Source: Typhlomys cinereus (lineage: Eukaryota > Chordata > Mammalia > Rodentia > Platacanthomyidae). Taken from it: 64,000 nt of DNA. Positions 12,061 through 23,235 of this stretch are shown here, in pieces. The stretch is from positions 4,714,447 to 4,778,446 of the forward strand of contig JALPQD010000053.1 of assembly GCA_023101885.1 (NCBI GenBank), read 5' to 3'. The translations under genes were made by a program, and so were the position numbers. Numbering within the stretch: position 1 is the first letter of the stretch; the number at the start of each line of letters is the position of its first letter. Under the pieces are notes generated by a model. It was not told the origin of the DNA. It was given only the letters and a program-made list of their open reading frames with translations, and made no database searches.

Positions 12061-12315
12061 GTCAATGCAATTTTGATTCCTACAGATATCTAAGTAGTGG
12101 ACATTGATGATGTTAGACAATAGGCCACTTAAAATTTTCTTTCTACATGTGCAAAGAACTTGTTTTCATCCAGTTTCCTTTGGATAGAATTCTATAAGTG
12201 TAATTATAGTAATTACTGAGCAAAATGATTTTAATGTTTCAAAAGCTTTTGTTATGTATTGCCAAGTTGCTTTTCAGAAAATCTTAAGTAGTTGAAATTC
12301 TTGCTTGTATATTAG
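12061..12315 (-). mobile_element. Ancient L1M fragment
   Basis: The plus strand carries antisense L1 3'-region words: 'cagtttcctttggatagaat', a 'taagtgtaattatagtaa' block (usual 'agtggaattgctgggt') and 'tattgccaagttgcttttca' (usual 'attgccaaattgctttcc'). This is an old eutherian L1 piece with no open frame. Confidence 0.65.
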
Positions 12316-13683
12316 GGCTGTCTGTCTCCCTTATCTTTTGACTATGGTCATTTATTGTTGGAATATTTGTTAATGTGATAGATAGTATATCATGCTTTTC
12401 TTCACGTCCTTAGGGGTGAAGCACATTTGTTTGCTATGTAGTTCTGTCACTGTAGGAAGGCAGTGGGTTGGAGTCATACGTCCTAAAGTAACTTTCCCCA
12501 CATCTGCTCCTGAAATTCTTCCTCTGCAGCAGGGTATTCATTGCCATCCTCCTTTATCAGTAGGGTCCCTCAGTGGGAACATGCTCCCTGTGGACCAGGT
12601 CAGCCCTCATCTGGACCAGGGATACAGATGTAGGTCTAACTGTGCTCATGGACAGCTTTCAGGCCGTCCCACTGCTCCTTCTACCCCATTTCTTCCTATG
12701 AATTTTGCAATTTGGGTGTCAGATGGGTCTCCAAGAAGCCCATAAATTGTGCATGTGTATGCGTGTGTGTGTGTTAAGGTATGACACAATCCCGTAGCAG
12801 CAAGGTGAGCAAGATTCAGTGAGGCGAAAGGTTTGATTGCAGCTCCAGTTCTCTGCCATCGGGTGGTCTCACCTGGTATCATCCTGAACAGCTCCACATA
12901 CAGTCCAAGGACTAATTTCCTATGGGTTCCTCTTGAATCTCTCGCTAGATCCGAGAGAGGGGTAACCCTGAAACCCCCTCTCTGTTCCCCTTTGCCAAGG
13001 ATGTCTCTTTATAGGAATCCTTTCTCTACTCTGCATTTCAGGGATTCTGCAGTGGACGTTGAGCTTAGGGCTACATAACAACCACAACAGTTTTTCTCAA
13101 CCTGTCCCTCCTTTCGGAATAAGTAGGTTACTGTGATGGAGCCTCATTTGAGTTTCCTGCCGCGTGTGCTTTTCATCTGGTTGTTTGTTGCATCCTGAAG
13201 CTAGAATTTTCTCGCTGCCATTGTCTCTGAATGTCAGCATTCCCACCCTCCTCTCAACTGTTGCTTCTGGTCTGAGGCGGAGCTCCAGGCACGTCTCTAA
13301 CCAAAGAAGCAGCCGTCACACTGTGATTTACGTGGGTCTTTGTTTTGACTCTGAGAGGAAGGACTCTAGAGGAATGGGATGGGATGCTGTCTTGGGGAGA
13401 AGTGAAAAGAATCTACTGGTCTTAGACTAGAAAGATGAAAAAGTGGCCGGGCCATTAAATCTGACGGTCACTTAGGAGATGAACTCAACAGCAGAGCTTC
13501 TTTCTGGTGTTAAAGATCATTAAAAATAAACGGAAATGACCACCAGTGCTGCGAACCCTGGGGCTGTCCCCCCTCTGTTTCTAAGACGTACTTCTGAGAC
13601 CTCAGTAAGGATATGTGATTGTCACCGTGGATTAGAAAGGTACATGGAATTGTTAGAATTATCCAAATTGTTAGAATTATACG
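12316..13683. other. Unique sequence, nothing recognised
   Basis: No supported repeat or gene. The 117-codon frame at 12,392-12,745 and the 88-codon frame at 13,164-13,430 have no recognisable domain or flanking splice logic. Confidence 0.4.
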
Positions 13684-13820
13684 TTCTCTCCTTCCCTTCC
13701 CCTTCCTCCCTCCCTCCCTCTGTCCTCCCTCTGCCCGCCCTCCCTCCCTTTCTTTCTTCCTGCCTTCTTTCCTCCTTCCCCTTCCTTCTCCTCCCTCCCC
13801 TCCCCCACTTTTTTTTTTTA
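13684..13820. repeat. Polypyrimidine tract (C/T only, plus strand)
   Basis: About 135 bases of nearly uninterrupted C/T with many CCTCC and CCTT units ending in a T-run. The T-run is probably the A-tail of the adjoining minus-strand SINE. Pro/Ser-rich frames here are artefacts. Confidence 0.9.
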
Positions 13821-14015
13821 ACTTTGACCGTTCTTGTAATCCATGTTGGCTTCAAATAAGACTATGCTGAGCATGACCTTTGAACTTCTGATCCACCTTC
13901 TGATTGCTGGAATTATAGATACGCACCACCATGCTCGTTTTATGCCATGTTGGGGACAGAGCATAGAGTTTCCTGCTTGTTAGGCAGGCACCATATCAAC
14001 CTAGCCCCAGGTATA
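13821..14015 (-). mobile_element. tRNA+B1 composite SINE (B4-like)
   Basis: On the minus strand an ID-like block ('ggggctaggttgatatggtg', 'tgcctaacaagcaggaaac') is followed by a B1-like block ('gcatggtggtgcgtatctat', 'aattccagcaatcagaagg'). The order tRNA-part then 7SL-part is that of B4-type SINEs. The T-run at 13,809-13,819 is its tail. Confidence 0.75.
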
Positions 14016-14149
14016 TAGGTTTTTGTCTTATAATTCTTTCTAAATTAGTTTGGGTGCTGCTTATAATCACCACCAAGTGATAGCCCTTCCACAGCATCTG
14101 ATGAGTCTTTTCTACAAAGCTCAAGGACAGAGGCTACTTCTTGGACAAT

Positions 14150-14463
14150 TTTCTGTTACTATAATAAAATATCCAAGACTAGGTAATTTGTAAAGAACAG
14201 AAACTTATTTCATTGGCAAGTCTGAGAACACAACATCTGGTGAGGAATTTTCGCTGCATCAGAATATGGCGGAGTGCCTCACACAGCAAGACGGAGCGAG
14301 CATGCCAGCCTGGGCTCCTATCCCTCTTCTTGTAGCAGCACCAAGCATTATCATGGAGTCTCAGCCCCATGACCTCTCCTAATACTAAGGCCTCCGTCAG
14401 ACTCCACAATGAATTTGGAGATTAAGTTTCAACTGAGTTTCAGTGGGAACATTCAAACCATAA
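14150..14463 (-). mobile_element. MaLR (MST/MLT-like) solo LTR
   Basis: Plus-strand words are the reverse of a MaLR LTR: 'ttttctgttactataataaa', 'gactaggtaatttgtaaaga', 'agaatatggcggagtgcc', 'catgacctctcctaatac', ending 'attcaaaccataaca'. The ends fit TG...CA. Confidence 0.75.
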
Positions 14464-14621
14464 CAGAAGGGCCTGCTAGATACCAGTGAGAAGGTAGGGG
14501 AGAAAATGCTTTCTGAATGCATTGAGAGAAGTCCAATGTGAACATAAAGATTAAACAACTTTTAACAGAAGTTGTTTTCCATATTGATAAGCTTTAAGTA
14601 TCCTCCAGATACTTTCAAACA

Positions 14622-14926
14622 GGACTGGAGAGATGGCTAAGGGGGTTAAAACCTTTTCCTCCCAAGGAAAAGAACATGTGTTTGGATCCCCAAATCTCAT
14701 GTAAAAAATGCAGGCTGGAAATGGCAGCAGCCCTGGAAGGCAGAGCTTGGGAATCCCCAGAGCAAAGCAGTGAGGTGGATGAGGAATCCAGGATGATTCC
14801 TAATATCACCATTGGACCTCCACAGGCACATACACTCACTCTTGTACAAACACCCACAGGCACTTACATGTAACACACACACACATACCAAAAAAAAAAA
14901 AATAAAAAAAAGAAGAAAGAAAGAAA
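14622..14926 (+). mobile_element. SINE family S1 (ID-headed), full length
   Basis: It starts 'ggactggagagatggctaag' and has B box 'gtgtttggatcccc' and the S1 body ('cctggaaggcagagcttggg', 'atgattcctaatatcacc', 'ggacctccacaggcac'). A CA-rich tract and an A-run with scattered G end it at about 14,926. The A box is degraded, so it is unlikely to be transcribed. Confidence 0.9.
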
Positions 14927-16656
14927 TTTTCAACCTAGGGTAGAGAAAAGCACTTGGATTCTCTGATCCATTTTAAAAGTGGAATCATATATGAAGACTA
15001 TGGAAGAAAGGGAGAAATTTCTGTACATAAGTTTTATTAACAGAACACAACTCATTCAAATAATCATGGGCTTGAAATACAAGCCCAAATTTAAATAACC
15101 ACTTAGTTTATGGACAGAGTCAAAAGCAAAACAAGACAATGAAACCTAGTGGGAAAAAGATTGTATGCTTGATCACATTGTGCAAGTCTTTTTTTTTATA
15201 ATATGCAACTTTTGGTCACATAAAGAAGATCTGAACAAACTAAGAAAAAGGAATTTTGAGTTCTCTTAGGATTTTCATGGGTGTGGATTTCAGCATTCAA
15301 TACAAAGAAATCATTCTGGGTAGAAACTGTTTATGACTAAAGTTTTCTTTAGAGATACAGTTTTTTTTCAAAATTCTCAACACAGTCCAAGGAACGGTGT
15401 TGTATATTTTATATGTCATTAGATTTGTGGTTGGCAATTGCTTGAAATCATTGTATATGTATATTATATTGTATTTTTGTGTATGTATACTGTATATGTA
15501 TTTTCCTTCACCAAAGAATTATATTCATATAATACTTGTCATCCCCACATCACTGACACCACCACTATAGACTAGTGTTTACATTCTTCATGGAGGTGTT
15601 GACTGGTCATTTATGAGAAACAGACAACCATCATTGGGAAGTCAGGTGACTTCTTCCCCATCCTATAATGAAACACCCAGGCTTCCCATGTCAAAGCAAG
15701 AGAGTTCCATTTTGTAGAGACCCATGGCAAATGCGTCTGAGAAAGCAAACCAGAGGCAACCACTAACAATGTAGTCAATGTCCTGAGTTTTGGTTGTAAC
15801 TCCATCTCCATCATAGCAAGCAGTAGAAGTGTGTCTTACATGGTTTTGTCATGAATAGATTTTAGCTAAGCTCTAAATTGAAATGAACAATTTCCAACCT
15901 GTGTGACAGAGAAGTCTCAATTACAGAAAGACTAAAGGAGCTTGGTGATGTGACACCCTAGAGCCAAATGATCTCATTGCATGGGTGCGCATTTCTACTT
16001 GTGTTGAATGCCACTTCAGGTCCCAGAGGATTTACACAGGATGATATCGGATTGTTCAAATGCCAAACAAGAGTCAGAAGGTTTCCCTGAAAACCTGGAA
16101 CATGGAGACATGCCTTTTTGGCCCCTAAAACAGCATCATTTCCAAAGAGAGATCTACACCCTTCTTTTTTATTTGTATTTTTCAACACTATTTTGAACAT
16201 TCTGGCTTATTGTTCTAGCAGAAACCATGGTTACCTGGCACCTTGAAGATTTATTTTTCCTTTCTCTGTGCATCTTTACTCAGTGGAGACAGAATGTGCC
16301 AGTCATTGTTTTTTTTTTTTTTTGGCAGTTTTGCATCTACAGTGGAAAAATTAACTTTCCACTACAAGAATGGCACCTTCCTCCTGTCTGTGTACTTGGG
16401 CTATCGGGGTCCCATCATGAATACAAGCAAATTCAAGGAGGACAAAGGGAACCCAAGGATGAAGTCAGAGAAGGGAAGGCCAAGGACTTGAAGTGATTGA
16501 GCAGGAGCCACACCAGCATTTCCTGGTCCAGTCTTCCTGTCTGTGATTGAAACAAAAGAAAACAGAAAAACTCTCTAGCCAGCTTTGCTCGTGGGATTTT
16601 CTGCTGTCGGTGGTGAAACATACTCAGATTCAGTTACTGACATTTTAGGACATCGT
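14927..16656. other. Unique AT-rich sequence, nothing recognised
   Basis: 1.7 kb without repeat or gene that I can support. A T-run at 16,311-16,324 is the only low-complexity point. The 89-codon frame at 16,227-16,496 crosses that T-run and has no motif. Confidence 0.45.
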
Positions 16657-16896
16657 GGGCTAGGAGATGGCTCAGGAGATGAAGTCTTTACCTCAAAAAC
16701 GAAAGAACCTGAGTTCAGATCCCCAGATCCCACATAAAAATGCAAGATAGATGTGATTGTGGTCTGCAATTCCAACCCTGGAAGGCAGAGCCTGGGAAAC
16801 CCCAGAGCAAAGCCATAAGAACGTGGAGCAACCCAGAATGTTTCCTAGTAATACCCTTGGGTCTCCACAGGTACACATAATCTAATGCCCTTTTGT

Positions 16897-16947
<51 letters not shown>

Positions 16948-16965
16948 CACGTACACAAAAAGCCA
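16657..16965 (+). mobile_element. SINE family S1 with (CA)n tail
   Basis: ID head 'gggctaggagatggctcagg', B box 'gagttcagatcccc', body 'cctggaaggcagagcctggg' and 'ccagagcaaagcc', then 'cttgggtctccacaggtac'. The tail is a (CA)n run at 16,899-16,944, which shows how S1 tails seed microsatellites. Confidence 0.9.
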
Positions 16966-17289
16966 GCAAAAATGTGACTTTCATTTCTTATCTGTATACA
17001 TGTTTATTTATGTATAGATATGTATGTAGAAAGAAATCAAGCCAATAATTTGGGTTATTTTTAAAGTTCAGGAAAAATATCAAAGAAAACATAAAACAAC
17101 AAAAATATCTGGAAGAAAAGAACTTTAAAGTTCATGCATTATATGCATATATTTCATTATTAACATCTCAGAGTGATAAGTACTTGGAAATAATAATTAC
17201 TCAGTTAAAAGGGTTTGGTGCTTATAAAAATTGAGCATGTATGTCTGTTGGTAAAGTTCTGTTGAGTGCATATTGATATTTCAGCTCCT

Positions 17290-17476
17290 CCAGGTGCTTA
17301 GATGAAATATTCTGACTCGAGCAACTTAAGGAAGGAAGGATTTATTTTGTGGTTTAAAGTTCCAGACCAAATACAGTCCATTATGGTGGGGAATACATGG
17401 TGGCAGATAGAAAAGGCATGGAGATAGGAGCAGGAAGCTAGCTACTACATTTCAACCACGCTTGGGAAGGAGAGAA

Positions 17477-17537
<61 letters not shown>

Positions 17538-17714
17538 GAGACAGAGAAAGCAGGTCAGGTTATTAAATCTTAAGGTCCATCCTAAGTTATGAATTTCCTC
17601 CAGCAATACTCCACTTCCTGAAGGTTCCATCACCTTCCCAAACAGCACCATTAGCTGAGACCAAGTGTTCAAACACATGGATCTGTGGGGACAATTTGCA
17701 TTCAAACCATGACA
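17290..17714 (-). mobile_element. MaLR-like LTR carrying a (GA)n expansion
   Basis: Reverse-oriented LTR words: 'gaaggatttattttgtgg', 'cagtccattatggtgggg', 'cacttcctgaaggttccatc', 'accttcccaaacagcacc', 'gtgttcaaacacatgg' and 'attcaaaccatgaca' at the end. The middle contains the microsatellite at 17,482-17,525. Confidence 0.75.
17482..17525. repeat. (GA)n microsatellite inside the LTR
   Basis: About 22 GA units followed by GACA units. It lies inside the LTR at the position where the related LTR at 4,650-5,003 has a degenerate GAG-rich tract, so it probably grew from LTR sequence. Confidence 0.93.
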
Positions 17715-17964
17715 ATTGGTACTCTATGCATATATTTTTGTGTTAGGGTATACACATTTGTATGTGGACTACACATTTTTTCCTGCTGTTTCCTAAACAA
17801 TATCAACCATTTATGTGACAACTGTCATTACATTAAGTATCAGGTTATCTAAACATTAAATGTATGAAAGGATGTACATAGGTTATATGCAAGTCGTCCA
17901 TCATTTCACATGATACTTGAGCATCTATGGATTTTTGAGTGGGGAATTGTGTTCTGGGATGCAG

Positions 17965-18255
17965 TGAAATAACTGTGTGTGTAAATATATATGTGACTGT
18001 GCAGGTGTGTGCATATGTGTGTATATGTGGGTGGCATATGTGTGTAAGTATGGGTTATATATATGCATAGCTGCATATGTGTATGTGAGTATGTATGTGT
18101 GTGTATATGTGTATGAATGTATGTGTAAGCATGTGTGGGGATGTGTACATAAGTGTTTATGTGTGTGTGTATGTACAGGGGTATGCTTGGACGAATATAT
18201 ATGTACAGGTGTATTTGTGTGAGTGCTTCTGTTTGTAAGTAAGTGTGTGTCTGTT
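17965..18255. repeat. TG/TATG-rich degenerate repeat
   Basis: Nearly 300 bases of TGTGTATG-like alternating purine/pyrimidine with irregular periods. The 152- and 111-codon minus frames rich in His/Thr/Tyr are its translation and not genes. Confidence 0.85.
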
Positions 18256-19686
18256 GACACAGTGATATCCCACTTACTCTTATATCTACAGGAAAAGCAG
18301 CTTGGTTGAATGGATGTGTGCTAGAATAATAATCTTGGTTATATTGTGGGTCATTTTGTCCCATAGTTTATTGTTTACTCTAATAGCTTAGCTTTTCTAA
18401 ATTAGCTTGTATTGCTTTTATAATAGAGAAAACTTACGGGGGAAAATAACCAAGGACAGTCTCCAAGAGTAAGGCTGATTTCCCCGCAGACTGAGGCTAG
18501 GATAGAAGTCAGATGGAGAAGAATGGGGTCTCTCAGGAAACTATGAATAGGAACTGTGGCCTCTGGTAAGCAGGGTACCTGCTGAGACCTCCCATCTCTT
18601 CAGTGCCCACCTGTCACAGAAAGTGATAGGATTAATCAGATCTTCAAATTGTCTGGAAAATTCTATTAATTCCGTAGAGAGATGCAGGAGGTATATTTAA
18701 GGCATTATATTATTGTGGTTTCGACCTGGCTGGGCCTTCAACATCAGGCTATGGACTAGCCTTGCATTTCATTCTTGCTGTCTGTGTACTGAGAATAAAT
18801 TTGAATGAGAAGTCTGAAAAGTAAGGGGACTTTTTCCCTGGCAATTGTAAGAACATTCAGCTCAAAACTCTGAGAACTGTGTATTTTTTTTCCCCCAAGA
18901 GGAGAAATGACTTAGAAATCTAGATTCATGTGTGAAGATTTCGGCACAGGTGGTAAAAATAGCCTCTTTATGGTGCTGATTCTTCCTTGGGAAATTTTAT
19001 TGAGTGAAATTTAATGGCAACTGGTTTTAGCCGAAGCGGAATATTTTTCCTGTTGCTTTCCATTGGGCCATAGTGCATATCTGTCTTTTTCTCATCTATT
19101 TTAAAACAGGATTTTAAAATATTGAAGTAATATTTCTTTCCCTTTTAAGACGCTCATTTCTAGTGAAGAGCCGAAGGTAGAGCTTCCCCTCAGCATTTAA
19201 TCCGTAATTTTGCAGGTTACTCTCATTTTCAGATTTAGAAGGCACCTTTTATTCTCCTCCAAGTGTTAAAGCAATTTAGATTAATGGGCCTTGGACTCTT
19301 TGATGCCCATTTTTAAGACATTTCAAAATCCATGGAAGACGGTACCTTTCATATATGACAAGTAAAGCACCTTGGCAGATGAGAGCCCTCCCTTTTTCTC
19401 TTTTTGTTTTTGCACAAAGGAGAGCTTTAGAGCCACAGAGAAGCTGCCGAGGTGAGAGCAGACAGCTTCCACAGTGCACAGTTCTTTTTTCCCTCTGTCC
19501 TTTGGGAATCCTCCCCTTAGCAGCTGTTTGGAGGAAAAGTGGAGTGGATGCTGGGGAGCCAGCACCCCAAGATGGAGGACAAAAAAGGGCTGTGAACCCT
19601 CATGGTGACCATCACCACATTTCACACCTGATGTCAGTTTATTCCCCCAAACAGGTTATCCAGGCCTGGCTTCCACCGCACATCAC
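18256..19686. other. Unique sequence with candidate conserved block at 18,840-19,330
   Basis: No repeat is recognised. The 18,840-19,330 block is AT-rich, free of low complexity, and has many homeobox- and MEF2-like AT words such as 'aatttaatggcaactgg', 'attttaaaatattgaag' and 'gcaatttagattaatggg'. Whether it is conserved cannot be decided here. Confidence 0.35.
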
Positions 19687-20096
19687 TATTGCAGTCAGCC
19701 TGCATGGTTGCTGATCAATCACTATCAAACGGCTTAGGGAAATGAGGGGTTTATTTTTTTTACGATAGTCTGGTTACAGTTCTCAGTTCAGCTTGACAGG
19801 AGAGCAAGCACCAACGCCAAGGCCAAGGGAACTGGCCATACCATCACCACATAACGGCTGAGAGAGGGATGATCCTTACTTGCCAGACCAGCATGTGTGG
19901 CCAAGTGTACACAAGGATGCCAACTTCTTCAACCAACCTTCTGTATTTTATTCCAGAGCCTAGTCCCACCCACCCACCATGGGCTGGACCTGCCCCTCAG
20001 CTAGACAGTCTCTTGCAGGTTTGCTCTGGACTTAACTCAACCCTTAATTCTCTACAAATGTGCCCAGAGCTCAAAACCTCAAACCTAACTATGACA
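19687..20096 (-). mobile_element. Solo LTR, family L415 of this window (copy 1), TSD ATCAC
   Basis: A 410 bp LTR whose minus-strand ends read TGTCATAGTT... and ...TGCAATA (CA/TG ends slightly decayed). It is flanked by a perfect 5-bp target duplication ATCAC at 19,682-19,686 and 20,097-20,101, the length expected for ERVL/MaLR integrases. Aligned by eye with copies at 21,772 and 25,340, it shares 'cttgacaggagagcaagcac', 'ccaagggaactggccata', 'ttacttgccagaccagcatg' and 'gtgcccagagctcaaa'. Confidence 0.9.
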
Positions 20097-21019
20097 ATCA
20101 CTCACGCAAGAGTTCGTGGTCACTCCCTGAGGACTAAGGATCTCCAGGGCAGGCCAACTCTCACACTCTCTGGGTGAAGCTTGTTGGGAAGAAGTTTCCC
20201 AAAAGGGAAGAGAGGGGAGACAATAAGATGGTGTAGTGGGGGGAGGAGTGAATAACAATAAAAATGGCACCATAATTGTAAATAATTTTTTAAATTACAA
20301 AATTAACAAATTTTGCGACTAACTATTCAAGGGGTCATAATTGTCATTTTAGTCATTCATCGGCACACGGGTAATACTTCCTGCATCGCACATTCAAGTC
20401 AAATCCTACCCAGACCCTGTCTACCAGCCTGCTCACCTTGTGCCTTCACTTGGTCAGGACCCACGTTCCTCTCCGTGGGAGGGTCTCGCTGGCAATGGTC
20501 TCATCCAGTAATGGCGTGGAGGTTCATCCAGGTGCTCGGGAATCGGGAAGCAGGCACACAGCTTCTCACCAGCTGGATGCTTCCAGCCGGAACCAAGCAG
20601 CATCGTGGTCCCTGTGAGGCAGTGGTGACGAGGTGGTCACAGCCTTGAGTTGACATACTCACTGTCCAGGAGGTTGTGGTGACATGAGGTCCAAATAAGC
20701 ACCTCAGGATTGCCTCATTTGCATAGGCAGCCTTGGGTCCTTATCTATCTAAACATGGCTGGCTCTCAGTGCCTGAACATTCTTGTTTATTACTTATTTA
20801 TTACATTGGGAAGGTTTAAAACATAGTTGGCTCACAAGCCAAGTTTATTCATTTTGTTTTGCACCACACTTATTTTTGGGTTCCCATCAGCTACACAGTG
20901 AGACAGCAAGAAGCAAGAAAAAAAATACTCTTATTTCCCATGGTTGGTCATAGACTTCATTGTTTTCTTTAACTTAGAGTGTGGTACCTAAGTGAGGGGG
21001 AGAAAAGACACCATGAAAA
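20097..21019. other. Unique sequence with possible L1 tail at 20,160-20,290
   Basis: A G-rich to A/T-rich transition at 20,190-20,300 resembles an L1 3' end on the plus strand, but it is too short to be sure. The rest has no recognised feature. Confidence 0.35.
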
Positions 21020-21255
21020 ATGAACAATGGAAGCAGTCCTGAAAGCACATGCTTGTAGTCTCAACTACTCTGGAAGCTAAGGCAGAAAAGTAAGCTCACG
21101 TCAGTCTGGGCTATAGAGTGAGCACAAGGCCGGTGTGAGAAACTTGGAAAGATCCTGTCCCAACATAAAAAGTCAAAAGAAGGCTGAGGACATAGCTCAG
21201 TGATGCAGCCTCTGCCCAGTATGCGAGGCCTCACCTCAGCCCCAGGGCTAGACAA
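21020..21255 (+). mobile_element. Composite SINE: B1-like unit followed by ID-like unit
   Basis: The B1 part ('acatgcttgtagtctcaact', 'ctctggaagctaaggcag', 'gtctgggctatagagtgag') ends in an A-rich linker. An ID-like unit follows ('ggctgaggacatagctcagt', 'cccagtatgcgaggcct'). The order 7SL then tRNA is that of dimeric B1-dID type elements and the reverse of the 13,821 copy. Confidence 0.75.
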
Positions 21256-21364
21256 CGAATAAACCAATTGCAAAATCAGGATTGCAGATTAAGGCATGAA
21301 AATACCATAAATTCATTGTATTCATGAAACTTTAAAAAATAAAAGTGTTTTATAGCTTAAAAAA

Positions 21365-21592
21365 AAGAGCAAACTAGCAGTCTACAGGTAAAAGACACAA
21401 AGAAAGTAGCAGAGAAGTGTTGTATTTAAAAAATTGTAAACACATGCAATACATATGTAGGGAGACTCAGGAGGGGGAGGAAAATGGGTGGGAAGGGAGA
21501 ACCATCCGGAAGGGTAGGAGAGGATGCAAGGTGAGGGTAGGTAATGGATAAAGAAAACACATAAATTCATGATTAATATAATTTAAAAATAA
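21365..21592 (+). mobile_element. L1 3' terminal fragment
   Basis: The G-rich polypurine block 'gggagactcaggaggggg' / 'gggtgggaagggagaacc' precedes 'aaattcatgattaatata' and an AATAAA-like end. This is the sense arrangement of L1 3' tails in this window. Confidence 0.55.
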
Positions 21593-21593
21593 A

Positions 21594-21771
21594 GGGCTGG
21601 AGATATGGCTCAGGGGTTAAGACTCTGCCTCTAAAGCAGTCCTGAGTTTGGATCCCAGGTCCATGTAAAAATGCCAGATGGAAACAGAGGTAGCCTGCTC
21701 TTCTGGCTCTGGTGGGTGGAGCCTAGGAAATTTCAGAAGGAAGCAAAAAGAAGGTAGAAGCAATCTAGGAT
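21594..21771 (+). mobile_element. SINE family S1, 5' part (split by an LTR)
   Basis: It starts 'gggctggagatatggctcag' with A box, has B box 'gagtttggatccc' and the S1 body up to 'agcaatctaggat'. The element is interrupted at 21,771 by the LTR that follows and resumes at 22,183. Confidence 0.92.
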
Positions 21772-22182
21772 TGTTGCAGTCAACCTTCATGGTTGCTGAT
21801 AAATGACCATCAAACTGTTTAAGGGAACAAGGGGTTTATTGTCTCTTACAGTTCTTAGTCCAGCTTGACAGGAGAGCATGCACCAACACCAGGGCCAAGG
21901 GAACTGGCCACACTATCACCACATAACGCTGAGAGAAGGAAGAGATCCTTACTTGCCAGACCAGCATATCTGGCCAAGTATACAGGGATGCCAACTCCTT
22001 CAACCAGCCCTCCGTCTTTTATTCCAGAGCCTAGTCCCACCTACAATAGGCTGGGCCTTCCCCATCAGCTAGACAATCTCCTTCAGGCTTGCTCTGGGCC
22101 CAACTCTACCACTAATTCTCCCCAAATGTGCCCAGAGCTCAAACCCCAATGGTCAAGTTGACACCTGTGCCTAACTATGACA
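21772..22182 (-). mobile_element. Solo LTR, family L415 (copy 2), TSD AGGAT, inside a SINE
   Basis: A 411 bp LTR bounded by TGTTGCAG... and ...CTATGACA on the plus strand (reverse complement TGTCATAG...CTGCAACA). The SINE target AGGAT is duplicated exactly at 21,767-21,771 and 22,183-22,187. Removing the LTR and one AGGAT restores the S1 SINE text seen in its sister copies ('caatctaggatgattcctg'-like). The insertion therefore post-dates that SINE. Confidence 0.95.
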
Positions 22183-22235
22183 AGGATGATCCATGAAATC
22201 ATCCTTAGGCCTCCATAGGGACACATGTGCCCTCT

Positions 22236-22280
<45 letters not shown>

Positions 22281-22315
22281 ACATACAAAAAAAGTAAATA
22301 AATATTAAAAAATAA
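22183..22315 (+). mobile_element. SINE family S1, 3' part with (CA)n tail
   Basis: Continues 'aggatgatcc', 'ttaggcctccatagggac', 'atgtgccctctgac', then (CA)n at about 22,238-22,274 and an A-rich end. Confidence 0.92.
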
Positions 22316-22774
22316 AGTAAATACGTATTTAAAAAATTTGCAAGCACAAAGATCACCACTAGAATAAGACTTTTATTTTTCATAGGGACAAGCAGAAAAT
22401 TAAAAACTGAAGGAGTGAGCTCTCCCAGTTCATGTATGAATAAATAAACAAAAAAACCCAAATTCTTGTTCCATTGAAAAAGAAATGTACTGCTGTTAAT
22501 TTTAATATAAAGTAATGCCACTTGGATGAAAGTAAGCACAGACTTCTAGCCAGCATGATTGTGACAGAATGAATTTCATCCTTCCATGATATGGCACTTT
22601 TTATGGCGGTCCCAATAAACAAATACATGGCTAACAGTCAACAATGAATATTTCCATTTAAAATGAAGCAAAATAGACCACTACTAAGAAAAAAAGCAAG
22701 AGTCACAGAAAGCAGATCCATAAAGTAAGAAGTGATCAAGGGCATTCCCATCTTAAAATTCAGGGAAGAGGAAG
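22316..22774. other. AT-rich sequence, nothing recognised
   Basis: No supported gene. Part of it may be upstream L1 3' UTR belonging to the next element, but I cannot show this. Confidence 0.35.
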
Positions 22775-23235
22775 TGGTAAAACTGTAAGAGCCAGAGGGA
22801 GGAGTAGTATACTGCCAAATTGTGTGTTCTGGACATGGCATGACCTTTGTACCTATGAAATCACCGTAGCTGTGTTTACCCGCACAAGACCTGTACAAGA
22901 CTTGGCCATCGACATCTCAATATGAAGAGGGAAGATCACACAAAGGCCACACCCCTCCCCAAGCAAAGATTGAGAGTTAATGCTGGCTGTGGGAAAGAGA
23001 GCCACTTTCTTCAGTGGTGTAGCCACTGATATATTGTCCATGTGCCAGCCAGTGCCCGGAAACATGCCAGTGCAGACAACCCTGATGAAACTCAGTGAGC
23101 CATGCGCACCAAGGGCAGCGAAGACTGTTGGAAAAAAGACACTTTTCAGTGGGAGAAGACGGGGTAGGAGAAGGTCAAATAGAGTGAAATGACGTAAATC
23201 CATTTGTTCATGTATGAATTTAAATTTAAATACCA
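22775..23235 (+). mobile_element. Rodent Lx-like L1 3' UTR
   Basis: Sense-strand L1 3' UTR words run in order: 'gtaagagccagagggagg', 'cgcacaagacctgtacaag', 'aagatcacacaaaggccaca', 'gagagccactttcttcag', 'tggtgtagccactgatatat', 'ttgtccatgtgccagcc', ending 'aaatccatttgttcatgta' before an A/T tail. Non-coding, old 5'-truncated copy. Confidence 0.85.

Noticed and set aside
13536..13870. Pro/Ser/Leu-rich frames of 83-107 codons
   Set aside because: Translation of the polypyrimidine tract.
17906..18364. 152- and 111-codon His/Thr/Tyr-rich frames
   Set aside because: Translation of the TG/TATG-rich repeat.
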